From the NCBI GenBank assembly GCA_024206335.1, contig JAAGZL010000122.1, positions 1 to 40,119 on the forward strand: a stretch of 40,119 nt of DNA, given 5' to 3'. The notes under the pieces were generated by a model. That model ran no database searches. It saw only the letters and a list, made by a program, of their open reading frames with translations, and was not told the DNA's origin. How positions within the stretch are numbered: position 1 is the first letter of the stretch; the number at the start of each line of letters is the position of its first letter. This stretch comes from Gammaproteobacteria bacterium (lineage in GTDB: Bacteria > Pseudomonadota > Gammaproteobacteria > Chromatiales > Chromatiaceae). Both the position numbers and the translations under genes were made by a program. Shown piece after piece: positions 32,779 through 39,473 of the stretch.

Positions 32779-34431
32779 ATGAAAGCAATGTTAGGTGTAG
32801 TTCTCATCCTGGTGGCGATGCAGAGTTTCGCAGAGCCCGCAGTGACCGTTCCCTGGTCAGAGTTTCAAACCATATATAGCCAGCAGGTTGGTTTGGATCT
32901 GCGTAAGAAGCTTGATGAGTTACAGAAGACACTTGATAGCAAACAGCCCAAGCCTATCCATGTGATAAGTAACGCTCTCTATCAGCTAAAGGCAACAGAG
33001 TCTGGCATGTCTGGACAAGTGACTCTAAACGGGCAGGTGTTACAAGGGCATCCCGATCCGGTATCTCTATTTGGTGAGGGTGTTGCTGTTATCAGCACAG
33101 CTGATGCAGAAGGAGCAACACTGGTAACGTCTAATAATGGCTATGAGCTATATCTTACAGGTGAAGGTATGTACAAAATTACACTACAAGTTGAGATCCC
33201 ATTCCAGAATGAGCATCACTCCAAGACTGTTTCGTTTCGTATTCCCAAGGCAGTGACTAATCTGCTTCAGCTCTCACTACCAGATGGTGTGCGGGTATTG
33301 GGTCTCCAGGAGTCGGTGGGTGAGGATGATCACTACTACTTCCCACCAAAGGAGTTGTTGAGCTTTCGCCTTGAGAAAGAGCGTGCTGAAGAGAGAGATG
33401 CTCCCCCGCTGGTTGATAGTTTCAGCAGGATCAATATGCGAGGTGGCAACTACCTCATTACCAGCATCTTCTCTCTGCCCAGAGGGAGTGCAGCCGACCT
33501 GCCAATACATCTGCCGAAGGGACACCATTTTATTGCAACTACCCTTAAAGGTGCTTGGGTTACAGAGAGCGGTTCCGATGGGGTTGTTGTCCGCTTGCCA
33601 CAGGAGTGGCAGGGAAGTTTTTCTATCGACTATGAAGTGCCGATAGCCTCTCAAGAGGCAGCCACCTCTATTCGCTTGCCCTGGATACCAGAGAATCTGG
33701 GCCGAGAAGGTGAGTTTCACATAACACAGCCAGATGATGGCGATATTAGTCTGGTTGGTGGTGACTACAGAGAAGAGTTATCCGTGAGCAGGCTCCCGTC
33801 TGCCATCGCAAGACTGCTCCCTAGAACTGCCAGAGGCTACAGCAAGCCTCTGAAAGATGGTGAGATCCAGCTGGAGTTAAAACGTTTCGAGTCTGTGAGT
33901 GCCCCGGATATTGTGCTCGACAGCGTCCATTTTCATACCAGCTTTTCCGATAATGGCCGTGCCATGTCTCGGCTTACCCTAAAACTACCTCCACAAGTGG
34001 GTAATAAACTCACCCTGGATGCAGTGCCAGGCGCTGAGATCTGGTCCCTAAAGGTCAATGGAAAAAACCAGAGTCTCTACAGTAGCTCCGGTGGGCGCTG
34101 GGTTGTTCCATTGCTTGCTGGTGAGGTTTCCACGGTAGAACTTGCTTATCTGAAAAAGGTATCCCGATTAGGGTTGAAAGGCCGCCTGGAACTCACCATT
34201 CCAGCTACCGGGATTGCAGCCCATAAATTGCTGCTAACCGTTGGGCTGGCCGAGCGGGTGGAGATGATCTCGCTGGAAGGCGACTTGGTTCCCATCGAAC
34301 GTTCTAAACGGCCGACAGCAGCAGCCAAGGGCAACAAGAATTACAATTTCAGTTACCCCTATTACCAGGGGGATTCCCACTCTATCGCCCTCTACTACCA
34401 GGAGCCGGTGCAATCTGCGCCAGCTGACTGA
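32779..34431 (+). CDS. Unrecognised secreted protein, likely first gene of a CreB-controlled operon
   Basis: A 550-residue protein with a Sec signal (MKAMLGVVLILVAMQSFAEP, cleavage probably after SFA) and no later membrane segment, so it should be periplasmic or surface exposed. It looks beta-rich, with many alternating hydrophobic strands, e.g. SFRIPKAVTNLLQLSLPDGVRV and VELAYLKKVSRLGLKG. I do not recognise a family. It lies directly behind the cre-tag boxes, 22 bases before the CreD-like gene, and the pair may act together in the envelope. Predicted CreB control is inferred from the sequence of the boxes, not measured. No Cys in the mature part is visible. Confidence 0.8.
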   Translation: MKAMLGVVLILVAMQSFAEPAVTVPWSEFQTIYSQQVGLDLRKKLDELQKTLDSKQPKPIHVISNALYQLKATESGMSGQVTLNGQVLQGHPDPVSLFGEGVAVISTADAEGATLVTSNNGYELYLTGEGMYKITLQVEIPFQNEHHSKTVSFRIPKAVTNLLQLSLPDGVRVLGLQESVGEDDHYYFPPKELLSFRLEKERAEERDAPPLVDSFSRINMRGGNYLITSIFSLPRGSAADLPIHLPKGHHFIATTLKGAWVTESGSDGVVVRLPQEWQGSFSIDYEVPIASQEAATSIRLPWIPENLGREGEFHITQPDDGDISLVGGDYREELSVSRLPSAIARLLPRTARGYSKPLKDGEIQLELKRFESVSAPDIVLDSVHFHTSFSDNGRAMSRLTLKLPPQVGNKLTLDAVPGAEIWSLKVNGKNQSLYSSSGGRWVVPLLAGEVSTVELAYLKKVSRLGLKGRLELTIPATGIAAHKLLLTVGLAERVEMISLEGDLVPIERSKRPTAAAKGNKNYNFSYPYYQGDSHSIALYYQEPVQSAPAD

Positions 34432-34453
34432 ATACTCATATCTGGAGAATACC

Positions 34454-35641
34454 ATGACTAAACAACGCATTTTTGCACTCGTCCTGATCTTCATGTTGGG
34501 TGTGGCCGGCTGGTACATACTTGGCACAGCAAGTAGCGTCCGTTCGGCCTCCACCCTGTATGGGTTAAACAATGCCATGTACACCCTATGGGGCAGACCG
34601 ATAGTACAAGAGGCCCCAAGTTTCAGCGTCAAGGTACCCGGGACCAAACGGACTCGAACCATACTGCCAGCCTCCAACCAGATCAAGGTGGGGTTGGATC
34701 TGGAACAGCGGCGAAAGGGGCTGGTCTGGTATCCCACCTATGTAAGTGATTTCGATGCCACATACCGGCTTATCAACCATGATGCCGTAGCCCAGAAACT
34801 CCGTATCCATTTTAAATTCCCCTCTCAAGACGCCACCTATGACAGTTTTAAGATGTGGCTGGACGGAAAGGCGGAACTGGTGGAGGTGAATCCGAAACAG
34901 GGGATTCGCAAGATCGTGGAACTGGCCCCGGGACAGGGCATGGATTTCCGCATCACCTACACCACCCGTGGGCTACGTCAGTGGCTGTATAAGCTTGCGC
35001 CGAAAAGTGGCCGGGTACTGAAGTTGGATCTGGATCTCACGACAAATTTCAAAGACGTAGATTTCCCAGAGAGCAGCCTTTCTCCCATGTTGCATGAGAT
35101 GACAGAGGGTGGAACTCATCTGCGCTGGCAAGCTGATGATCTGATCACTCGCCAGAATGTGGCCATAAGCATGCCTGAAAAACTCAACCCCGGGCCACTA
35201 TCGGCGCGCATGAGTTTCTTTGCCCCGGTCTGCCTGCTGTTCTTCTTCGTTTTAATCACTGCCATTGCCATATTGAGATCGGTGAATATCCACCCCATGC
35301 ACTATCTGTTCGTTACCGCCGGTTTCTTTGCCTTTCACCTGCTATTCGCCTATCTGGTGGATCTGGTAAACATCCATTTGGCCTTCGGGGTCGCATCCCT
35401 GGTCTCAGTGGGATTGGTTATCGCCTACCTGCGCCATGCCCTAGGAGAGCGGTTTCCCTGGAAGATCGCTGGGGCAGGGCAAATATTCTATCTGGTGCTG
35501 TTCTCCTACTCCTTCTTTCTTAAGGGGATGACTGGCCTGATTGTCACCATTGGGTCGGTTATAACCCTGGCGGTATTGATGTACATGACCGCAAGGCTTG
35601 ATTGGAATCAGGTATTCGCCAGACAGGTAACTGAGGGATAG
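34454..35641 (+). CDS. creD: CreD-like inner-membrane protein
   Basis: 395 residues. A signal-anchor at residues 5-25, a periplasmic domain (about 40-250) and a cluster of five or six membrane segments (about 255-385). The C-terminal part HPMHYLFVTAGFFAFHLLFA ... FGVASLVSVGLVIAYLRHALG ... MYMTARLDW matches the CreD (inner membrane protein) family. The family is about 450 residues in E. coli, so this is somewhat short in the periplasmic part. CreD is the classic CreB-activated gene and confers tolerance to colicin E2 in E. coli; its molecular role is unclear. It lies 22 bases after the unrecognised secreted protein and 3 bases before the VanZ-like gene. Confidence 0.8.
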   Translation: MTKQRIFALVLIFMLGVAGWYILGTASSVRSASTLYGLNNAMYTLWGRPIVQEAPSFSVKVPGTKRTRTILPASNQIKVGLDLEQRRKGLVWYPTYVSDFDATYRLINHDAVAQKLRIHFKFPSQDATYDSFKMWLDGKAELVEVNPKQGIRKIVELAPGQGMDFRITYTTRGLRQWLYKLAPKSGRVLKLDLDLTTNFKDVDFPESSLSPMLHEMTEGGTHLRWQADDLITRQNVAISMPEKLNPGPLSARMSFFAPVCLLFFFVLITAIAILRSVNIHPMHYLFVTAGFFAFHLLFAYLVDLVNIHLAFGVASLVSVGLVIAYLRHALGERFPWKIAGAGQIFYLVLFSYSFFLKGMTGLIVTIGSVITLAVLMYMTARLDWNQVFARQVTEG

Positions 35642-35644
35642 GCT

Positions 35645-36037
35645 ATGTCCAGGGCCGTATCACTAATAACACTGAGCTATGGCCTCTTCATTGGGTGGGT
35701 CATCTATCTGGCTAACACGGGCCAGAGCAGCATCTTTTTTCAACTGGTAAGGGCGATCCCCTATGGCGATAAGTTGGGGCATCTGTTCCTGTTTGGGTTT
35801 CTCACGCTTGGGTTGAATGTTGCGCTCAAATATAAGACGTTCAACCTCAAGCAGAGAGGGATCTACTATGGCTCAACCATTGTGGGGATAGTTGTTTTGC
35901 TTGAAGAGCTTAGCCAGTACTTCTTGCCCAGCAGAACATTTGACTTCATTGACCTGGGGGCTGATATCGCAGGGATTCTGCTGTTCTCAATCATCAGCTA
36001 TATATTGAGTAGACGAATATCATGTAGGCCCGGATAA
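35645..36037 (+). CDS. VanZ-like membrane protein; last residues read from a REP element
   Basis: 130 residues with four hydrophobic segments (about 5-24, 45-63, 75-93, 100-120). Family cues: GDKLGHLFLFGFL, LEELSQYF and DFIDLGADIAGILLF, which fit the VanZ-like family in which KxxHxxxF and ExxQ..DxxDxxxN-type motifs recur. It lies 3 bases after creD, so it is likely the third gene of the CreB-controlled operon. The last codons (SCRPG) come from inside the repeat unit that starts near 36011, so the original C-terminus has probably been replaced by the repeat. Confidence 0.75.
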   Translation: MSRAVSLITLSYGLFIGWVIYLANTGQSSIFFQLVRAIPYGDKLGHLFLFGFLTLGLNVALKYKTFNLKQRGIYYGSTIVGIVVLLEELSQYFLPSRTFDFIDLGADIAGILLFSIISYILSRRISCRPG

Positions 36038-36198
36038 GGAATGTTCCGGGCAAGTATTTGCCGGGAACGCAGGCTTATCCCGACCTGCTTCATAGAGAGG
36101 GTGAGTTGTGGGTTACTCCTGGAGCTATGGGAACAAAAACCTATATTGTCGGTGCCCCATCAATCTGCTCATGTTCCCACGGAAGAAAATCATGGTCA
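36011..36198 (+). repeat. 188-bp direct repeat, copy 1
   Basis: This stretch and 36295-36482 match base for base with only 4 differences, at an offset of 284 bp. The repeat begins in the last codons of the VanZ-like gene and ends in GGTCA. It includes a REP-like inverted pair (36024-36088) and a non-coding flank. The two copies read in the same direction; a duplication or unequal exchange is likely. Confidence 0.9.
36024..36088. repeat. REP-like inverted pair (locus C, copy 1)
   Basis: A forward unit 36024-36051 (begins GTAGGCCCGGATAAG) and a reverse unit 36060-36088 (complement begins GCAGGTCGGGATAAG) around a short spacer. The inner arms (36042-36070 region) also fold on each other, so a long cruciform is possible. 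Same family as loci A and B. The VanZ-like gene stops inside the first unit. Confidence 0.75.
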
Positions 36199-36242
36199 GA
36201 GAGTATTGTTGCCTAAATATTAGAAATAATTGCTCTCTGACC
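36194..36242. repeat. 49-bp mini inverted-repeat element, GGTCAGAGAG ends
   Basis: GGTCAGAGAG (36194-36203) is the perfect reverse complement of CTCTCTGACC (36233-36242). The centre is AT-rich and non-coding. The ends resemble those of the element at 11598-11670. It lies exactly at the end of repeat copy 1, absent at the matching place in copy 2 (which reads GGTCACTAGA). Confidence 0.65.
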
Positions 36243-36290
36243 CTGTTTTTTCTGTTTTTTCTGTTTTTTACTTTTTTTCTGTTTTTTACT
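36243..36290 (+). repeat. T-rich 9-bp tandem repeat (CTGTTTTTT)n
   Basis: Units CTGTTTTTT at 36243-36251, 36252-36260, 36261-36269 and 36279-36287, with an imperfect ACTTTTTTT unit between. It follows the mini-element directly and fills the gap before copy 2. Slippage-prone; read on the + strand it may also terminate transcription from the creD operon, since the 36194-36242 stem precedes a T run. Confidence 0.8.
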
Positions 36291-36294
36291 AAGC

Positions 36295-36482
36295 AGGCGA
36301 ATATCATGTAGGCCCGGATAAGGAACGTTCCGGGCAAGTATTTGCCGGGAACGCAGGCTTATCCCGACCTGCTTCATAGAGAGGGTGAGTTGTGGGTTAC
36401 TCCTGGAGCTATGGGAACAAAAACCTATATTGTCGGTGCCCCATCAATTTGCTCATGCTCCCACGGAAGAAAATCATGGTCA
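36295..36482 (+). repeat. 188-bp direct repeat, copy 2
   Basis: Second copy of 36011-36198 with 4 base differences (three of them C/T changes toward the two ends of the unit and one A/G at its start). It holds its own REP-like pair (36308-36335 and 36344-36372). It ends 9 bp before the stop of the XRE repressor gene (minus strand, 36491), so it marks the border of the accessory region. Confidence 0.9.
36308..36372. repeat. REP-like inverted pair (locus C, copy 2)
   Basis: Same as 36024-36088 shifted by 284 bp; the first unit carries a C for T difference (GGAACGTTCC instead of GGAATGTTCC), which makes its inner palindrome perfect. Confidence 0.75.
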
Positions 36483-36490
36483 CTAGAGGG

Positions 36491-37087
36491 TTATCCAACA
36501 GGCTCTACACATCTAGCAAGACGTAGCATTAGCTCTCTATTTGACTCATCTAGATTGGAATAGAGAGTCATAAGTTCTCGCATATCATCTGGGAAAGAGC
36601 TGCATAGTGGGTCGTTCTCAATATGTTGCTCATCCATCCATCTATTTGGCTTTGATAGGTATTTCTCACATTTGCGCATCATGCGTTCGGTAAGGTCCAG
36701 AAAGGGATTGGCTAGATGTGCATCAAGCTTCTTACGTGAAATACCCAGTGCCTTAAGCAAAGATGTCAGCTTCCGGCTAGATCTTGCCTCTTCACTGATG
36801 GCAATAAGGTTTTGATGGCGAATGGCCTGCTGGTCACGTCCGCTTGATCTGATTGGCCCTGCGCCAAACATTATCCAGCATGGTGATGAACTGGTTGCTG
36901 TTGCAATGAGTTGAACATCATCTGGTGATGGCATAGAGATGCCAGCCTCATAATTCCCCAGTCTTGATCGCTTCCATTCAGGAATATTTGCAAGAAGTGA
37001 ATCTGCAGTGTCCATTCCTGCCATCTTCCTTGCCTGCTTGATGCGTTGCCCAATTAGAATAGCTGTTGGATTTTTGCGTTCGCTCAT
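36491..37087 (-). CDS. XRE-family helix-turn-helix repressor
   Basis: A 198-residue protein. The N-terminal 75 residues are a Cro/CI-like HTH: IGQRIKQARKMAGMD, then KRSRLGNYEAGISMPSPDDVQLIATAT, the usual last helices of XRE domains (a short insertion lies in the recognition-helix region, SLLANIPEWK). The remaining 120 residues lack a LexA-type Ser/Lys peptidase motif, so cleavage-type induction is unlikely. Divergent from the 50-residue ORF at 37218; the gap holds overlapping operator repeats and both promoters, so it likely represses itself and the divergent transcript. Phage-like or plasmid-like repressor in an accessory setting. Confidence 0.8.
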   Translation of the reverse strand: MSERKNPTAILIGQRIKQARKMAGMDTADSLLANIPEWKRSRLGNYEAGISMPSPDDVQLIATATSSSPCWIMFGAGPIRSSGRDQQAIRHQNLIAISEEARSSRKLTSLLKALGISRKKLDAHLANPFLDLTERMMRKCEKYLSKPNRWMDEQHIENDPLCSSFPDDMRELMTLYSNLDESNRELMLRLARCVEPVG

Positions 37088-37102
37088 ACTCGTAGAATCC
37101 TG

Positions 37103-37177
37103 TAATAACTGGAATCGGATAAATAATACAAGAATCTTGTAATTAATGCTTGCAAACTTGTAATTAATTCTTATACT
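37103..37177. promoter_or_regulatory. Divergent promoters overlapped by operator repeats
   Basis: A 15-bp palindrome TACAAGAATCTTGTA lies at 37127-37141. The half-site run CTTGTAATTAAT occurs at 37136 and again at 37157, 21 bp (two helical turns) apart. Plus strand: TTGCAA (37150-37155), 16 bp, TATACT (37172-37177). Minus strand: TTGTAT (complement of 37126-37131), 17 bp, TTATTA (complement of 37103-37108). Both promoters therefore overlap the repeats, the arrangement expected for an autoregulated repressor that also silences its divergent neighbour. Confidence 0.7.
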
Positions 37178-37217
37178 ACCGCCAACCTAAATTAATCAAT
37201 TGGAGATCATAGTCTCG

Positions 37218-37370
37218 ATGTACGCAAACAAATACATATCCATTCAACTTGCCGCTCTGGCGCAGGGGCTATTACGCCTCGCGACCGGTAATCCGGTGAT
37301 GGGTGTGTACGTGTTTAGTGGCAATACGACTCATGGTCCAGAACAAGATTATCGGTTTGATATGACCTGA
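37218..37370 (+). CDS. 50-residue small protein divergent from the XRE repressor
   Basis: ATG 37218 to TGA 37370, preceded by TTGGAGATC (13 bases from the ATG, a bit far). The protein starts MYANKYISIQLAALAQGL and ends DYRFDMT, with a mildly hydrophobic middle (LLRLATGNPVMGVYVFSG) too polar for a sure membrane helix. I do not recognise it. Evidence that it is real: its own promoter under the repressor's operators, and a hairpin plus strong terminator 15-100 bases after the stop, so the transcript seems to be a unit of about 290 bases. It may be a regulator, toxin or anti-repressor, or the transcript may be a small RNA. Confidence 0.5.
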   Translation: MYANKYISIQLAALAQGLLRLATGNPVMGVYVFSGNTTHGPEQDYRFDMT

Positions 37371-37384
37371 TCTTCCGCATGACA

Positions 37385-37424
37385 TTTTCGTGGAAGGTCG
37401 TAACAAGATGCCTTCCACGGAAAA
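37385..37424 (+). other. Long hairpin between the small ORF and its terminator
   Basis: CGTGGAAGG (37389-37397) pairs perfectly with CCTTCCACG (37411-37419), and the flanking TTTT / AAAA (one-base bulge) extend the stem. The loop is 13 bases. It may protect or regulate the small transcript, or represent a sRNA body. Confidence 0.7.
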
Positions 37425-37437
37425 ACCACACAGTGGT

Positions 37438-37472
37438 AACCCCGTTGGGCATTATGTGCAACGGGGTTTTTT
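37438..37472 (+). terminator. Strong rho-independent terminator
   Basis: AACCCCGTTG (37438-37447) pairs with CAACGGGGTT (37459-37468); an 11-base loop and a T run to 37472 follow. It ends the 37218 transcript and isolates it from the HNH gene. Confidence 0.93.
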
Positions 37473-37548
37473 ATTGCCTACATGGACGTAGGTACTTAGC
37501 GTGAGCAGGAGCGGAAGCTGTGCCTCGAATTTGATCATAACGCCTGTT

Positions 37549-37695
37549 TGGGAGTTCGTTACGAGCTGTGGCAGCAGCTGGTTGTGTTCCGGACCTGTTA
37601 TCGCGCTATTCGTATCTGCCTGGTGCGATGAAGGTAAGTGAAGCGGGACTTTAATTTGGGTGTCGGGTGGGGAATCTGGCCGTAGCGAACTCCCA
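37549..37695 (+). other. Long-range inverted repeat in the HNH leader
   Basis: TGGGAGTTCGTTACG (37549-37563) and CGTAGCGAACTCCCA (37681-37695) are complementary at 14 of 15 positions, closing a loop of 117 bases 40 bases before the HNH start. The 262-bp gap between the terminator and the HNH gene (37473-37734) is otherwise without genes. It could be a structured leader RNA or remnants of an element end. Confidence 0.5.
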
Positions 37696-37734
37696 AGCTG
37701 GTGTTGAGGTAACTGGAGAAAAAGGAGAGCAGAT

Positions 37735-38301
37735 ATGCAGCAGTTGATTCTACGTGTCGATGTCGGTGGGCAGCCCATGGGTTGGGTCCCATGGCAGGAG
37801 GCGGCCGTGCTGTATGCGAAGGAGCAGATTGTCTGGACTCTGGGTGATACGCCGCTGCGTATCTTTGGAGGGGTTAACCGCATTAGCGGTATGCGCTCCT
37901 ACATTGATGTGCATCCGGTGATTGCGGCAAAGGGTTCGATGTATGCGAAGTCCTATGGAGCAACGCCGCCGCTGACCAACCGTGAGCTGTTTAGAAGGGA
38001 TGGGCACACCTGTATGTACTGTCTGGAGCAGATGCCTGATAGGCGTCTGACCAGAGATCACGTAATGCCAAGGTCCCGTCGCGGCGCTGATGTCTGGACC
38101 AATGTGGTAACTGCATGTATGGCCTGCAATCAGCGTAAGGGGGCACGTACCCCGGAGGAAGCAAATATGCGGCTGTATGCGGTGCCATATACGCCTGGTT
38201 ATGCCGAATGGCTGATCCTGCGTAATCGCACCATCTTGACCGATCAGATGGAGTTTCTGCGGGCGCAGTGTCCAAAGGATTCGCCAATGAGAATTGAGTG
38301 A
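37735..38301 (+). CDS. HNH endonuclease
   Basis: A 188-residue protein with an excellent ribosome site (AAAAAGGAGAG, ATG 37735). The HNH domain (about residues 80-140) has LFRRDGHTCMYCLEQ (CxxC), TRDHVMPRSRRGADVWTNVVTAC and MACNQRKGART (second CxxC): complete zinc-stabilised HNH core with its His-Asn-His-type residues. The N-terminal 75 residues are a variable beta-rich part. Proteins of this shape are widespread, some in chromosomal stress islands, others in phages; the substrate is unknown. The unknown protein at 38505 and arfB follow in the same direction, but a hairpin and a new ribosome site lie between. Confidence 0.87.
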   Translation: MQQLILRVDVGGQPMGWVPWQEAAVLYAKEQIVWTLGDTPLRIFGGVNRISGMRSYIDVHPVIAAKGSMYAKSYGATPPLTNRELFRRDGHTCMYCLEQMPDRRLTRDHVMPRSRRGADVWTNVVTACMACNQRKGARTPEEANMRLYAVPYTPGYAEWLILRNRTILTDQMEFLRAQCPKDSPMRIE

Positions 38302-38397
38302 ATTAATCCCTTTGTACATAGGGCAAACAAGATCAGGGACAACAATGCCAGGGATGGCACAACCGGGAGCAGCAATAACCGGGCAATTATTAACAGC

Positions 38398-38420
38398 AGA
38401 TCTTCTGGGTTAGAAGATCT
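38398..38420 (+). other. Perfect hairpin just ahead of a strong ribosome site
   Basis: AGATCTTCT (38398-38406) pairs with AGAAGATCT (38412-38420) over a 5-base loop. AAAGGAG follows at 38427-38433. It may insulate the ribosome site or end transcription from the HNH gene weakly (no T run). Confidence 0.6.
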
Positions 38421-38439
38421 TTAGATAAAGGAGACAGCA

Positions 38440-38592
38440 ATGAGTGTAACAACCATGAGTGTTCGAGTAGTGATGACTATTAACCAACTTATAGAGCAAC
38501 GAAAATGGACAAGAAATTATTGGATGAAATCATTGCCTGTCTGCCCAAGGACAGGACACTGTTTCGTTATGCGAGAAACGATTATGCATTGA
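38440..38592 (+). CDS. Small ORF overlapping the next gene, with the best ribosome site of the pair
   Basis: 50 residues from ATG 38440 (MSVTTMSVRVVMTINQLIEQ) to TGA 38592, in the +1 frame relative to the gene at 38505. Its ribosome site AAAGGAG is far better than that of the 38505 start. Residues 1-22 (ending NQLIEQR) read naturally into the residues that open the next gene (KKLLDEIIACL), which suggests that the two were once one frame, joined by a shift of one base near 38503-38518. It may alternatively be a leader peptide that brings ribosomes to the 38505 start. Confidence 0.35.
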   Translation: MSVTTMSVRVVMTINQLIEQRKWTRNYWMKSLPVCPRTGHCFVMRETIMH

Positions 38593-39473
38593 TGCTGTTG
38601 TCGCGTTACGTAGGGAAGGGTATGAAGCTGACCGATATCCGGCGTTCACCCTTTGGACGGCTGCTGGAAAAGCCGGCCATACGTAGTCTGATTGCAGAGA
38701 TGGGCAGCGGCCGTGTCAGCGGTGATCTGTTTGATTATGTATATGTGAAGGAGAGACAAGACTTCTTGCTGACCATCGGGCGCTGGAATGAGGAGAGATC
38801 CCGGCATAACCAGACCACGCGCAACAACGCAAATCTGGTGTTACAGGTGAACTTCAACTGCGGCCATGATCAGGCATTTGAGAAGTGTGTGGCAGAAGAG
38901 GATCGCTGGTACTTCGAATCATGTGGGCACCCCATATTCCAGCGTGGTGCTCGCAGGTACTTTCGCTACACCCTGGCCTGGATAAGGTTGGATATAGATT
39001 TTGATCATGATGAGGTGTTGATAGAGGAGATTCAGACCGATTGGTTGCGTGATGCTAAGGCGTTTCTCTCCTGGCTGGAACATAAGGCAAAACGAGCAGG
39101 CAAGCAGGATAAGGATGCGGCTGTGCGTGCCAGGAAGGCACAGGAGTATGTAAAGAAAATCCTGGCAGCCTATTTCCCCATGTGGGATGAGGCAGCCCTT
39201 GCGGCAGCACTAAAGTTCATTGCTGATGAGCTTGGTATTGGTACGGTCTATTACCACTCCTTTGAAACCGGAAATGTACTCAAAGGTATGCGTTACAGCC
39301 AGCCGCCAAGATCGCTGTATACGGATCTTCCCCGTAAGTTTTGTTTTGAGCTTACCGATGAAGTGCCAAGGATGTTCAGCAAGTCGACAGCAGCCAAGCG
39401 CAAACTGCGCAGGGCACCTGATCCGAAATGGTATCGGTTAAGCAACCTCCAAAACATGGAGGCAAGGCCATGA
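38505..39473 (+). CDS. Unrecognised protein with an EIQTDW motif
   Basis: 322 residues, soluble. The motif EVLIEEIQTDWLRDAK near residue 176 recalls the EIQSDW signature found in proteins of phage- and plasmid-borne polyvalent-protein families, but this is only a motif-level likeness. The rest is charged and helical, e.g. a Lys/Arg-rich segment (HKAKRAGKQDKDAA). The start ATG 38505 has a weak ribosome site and the previous frame (38440) may extend it. The stop overlaps the arfB start (ATGA), so the two are translationally coupled. That pairing suggests a role near translation or ribosome status; unproven. Confidence 0.7.
   Translation: MDKKLLDEIIACLPKDRTLFRYARNDYALMLLSRYVGKGMKLTDIRRSPFGRLLEKPAIRSLIAEMGSGRVSGDLFDYVYVKERQDFLLTIGRWNEERSRHNQTTRNNANLVLQVNFNCGHDQAFEKCVAEEDRWYFESCGHPIFQRGARRYFRYTLAWIRLDIDFDHDEVLIEEIQTDWLRDAKAFLSWLEHKAKRAGKQDKDAAVRARKAQEYVKKILAAYFPMWDEAALAAALKFIADELGIGTVYYHSFETGNVLKGMRYSQPPRSLYTDLPRKFCFELTDEVPRMFSKSTAAKRKLRRAPDPKWYRLSNLQNMEARP

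Noticed and set aside
37452-37883. 143-codon minus-strand frame over the HNH leader
   Set aside because: Crosses the strong terminator and the HNH ribosome site on the opposite strand; composition looks random.
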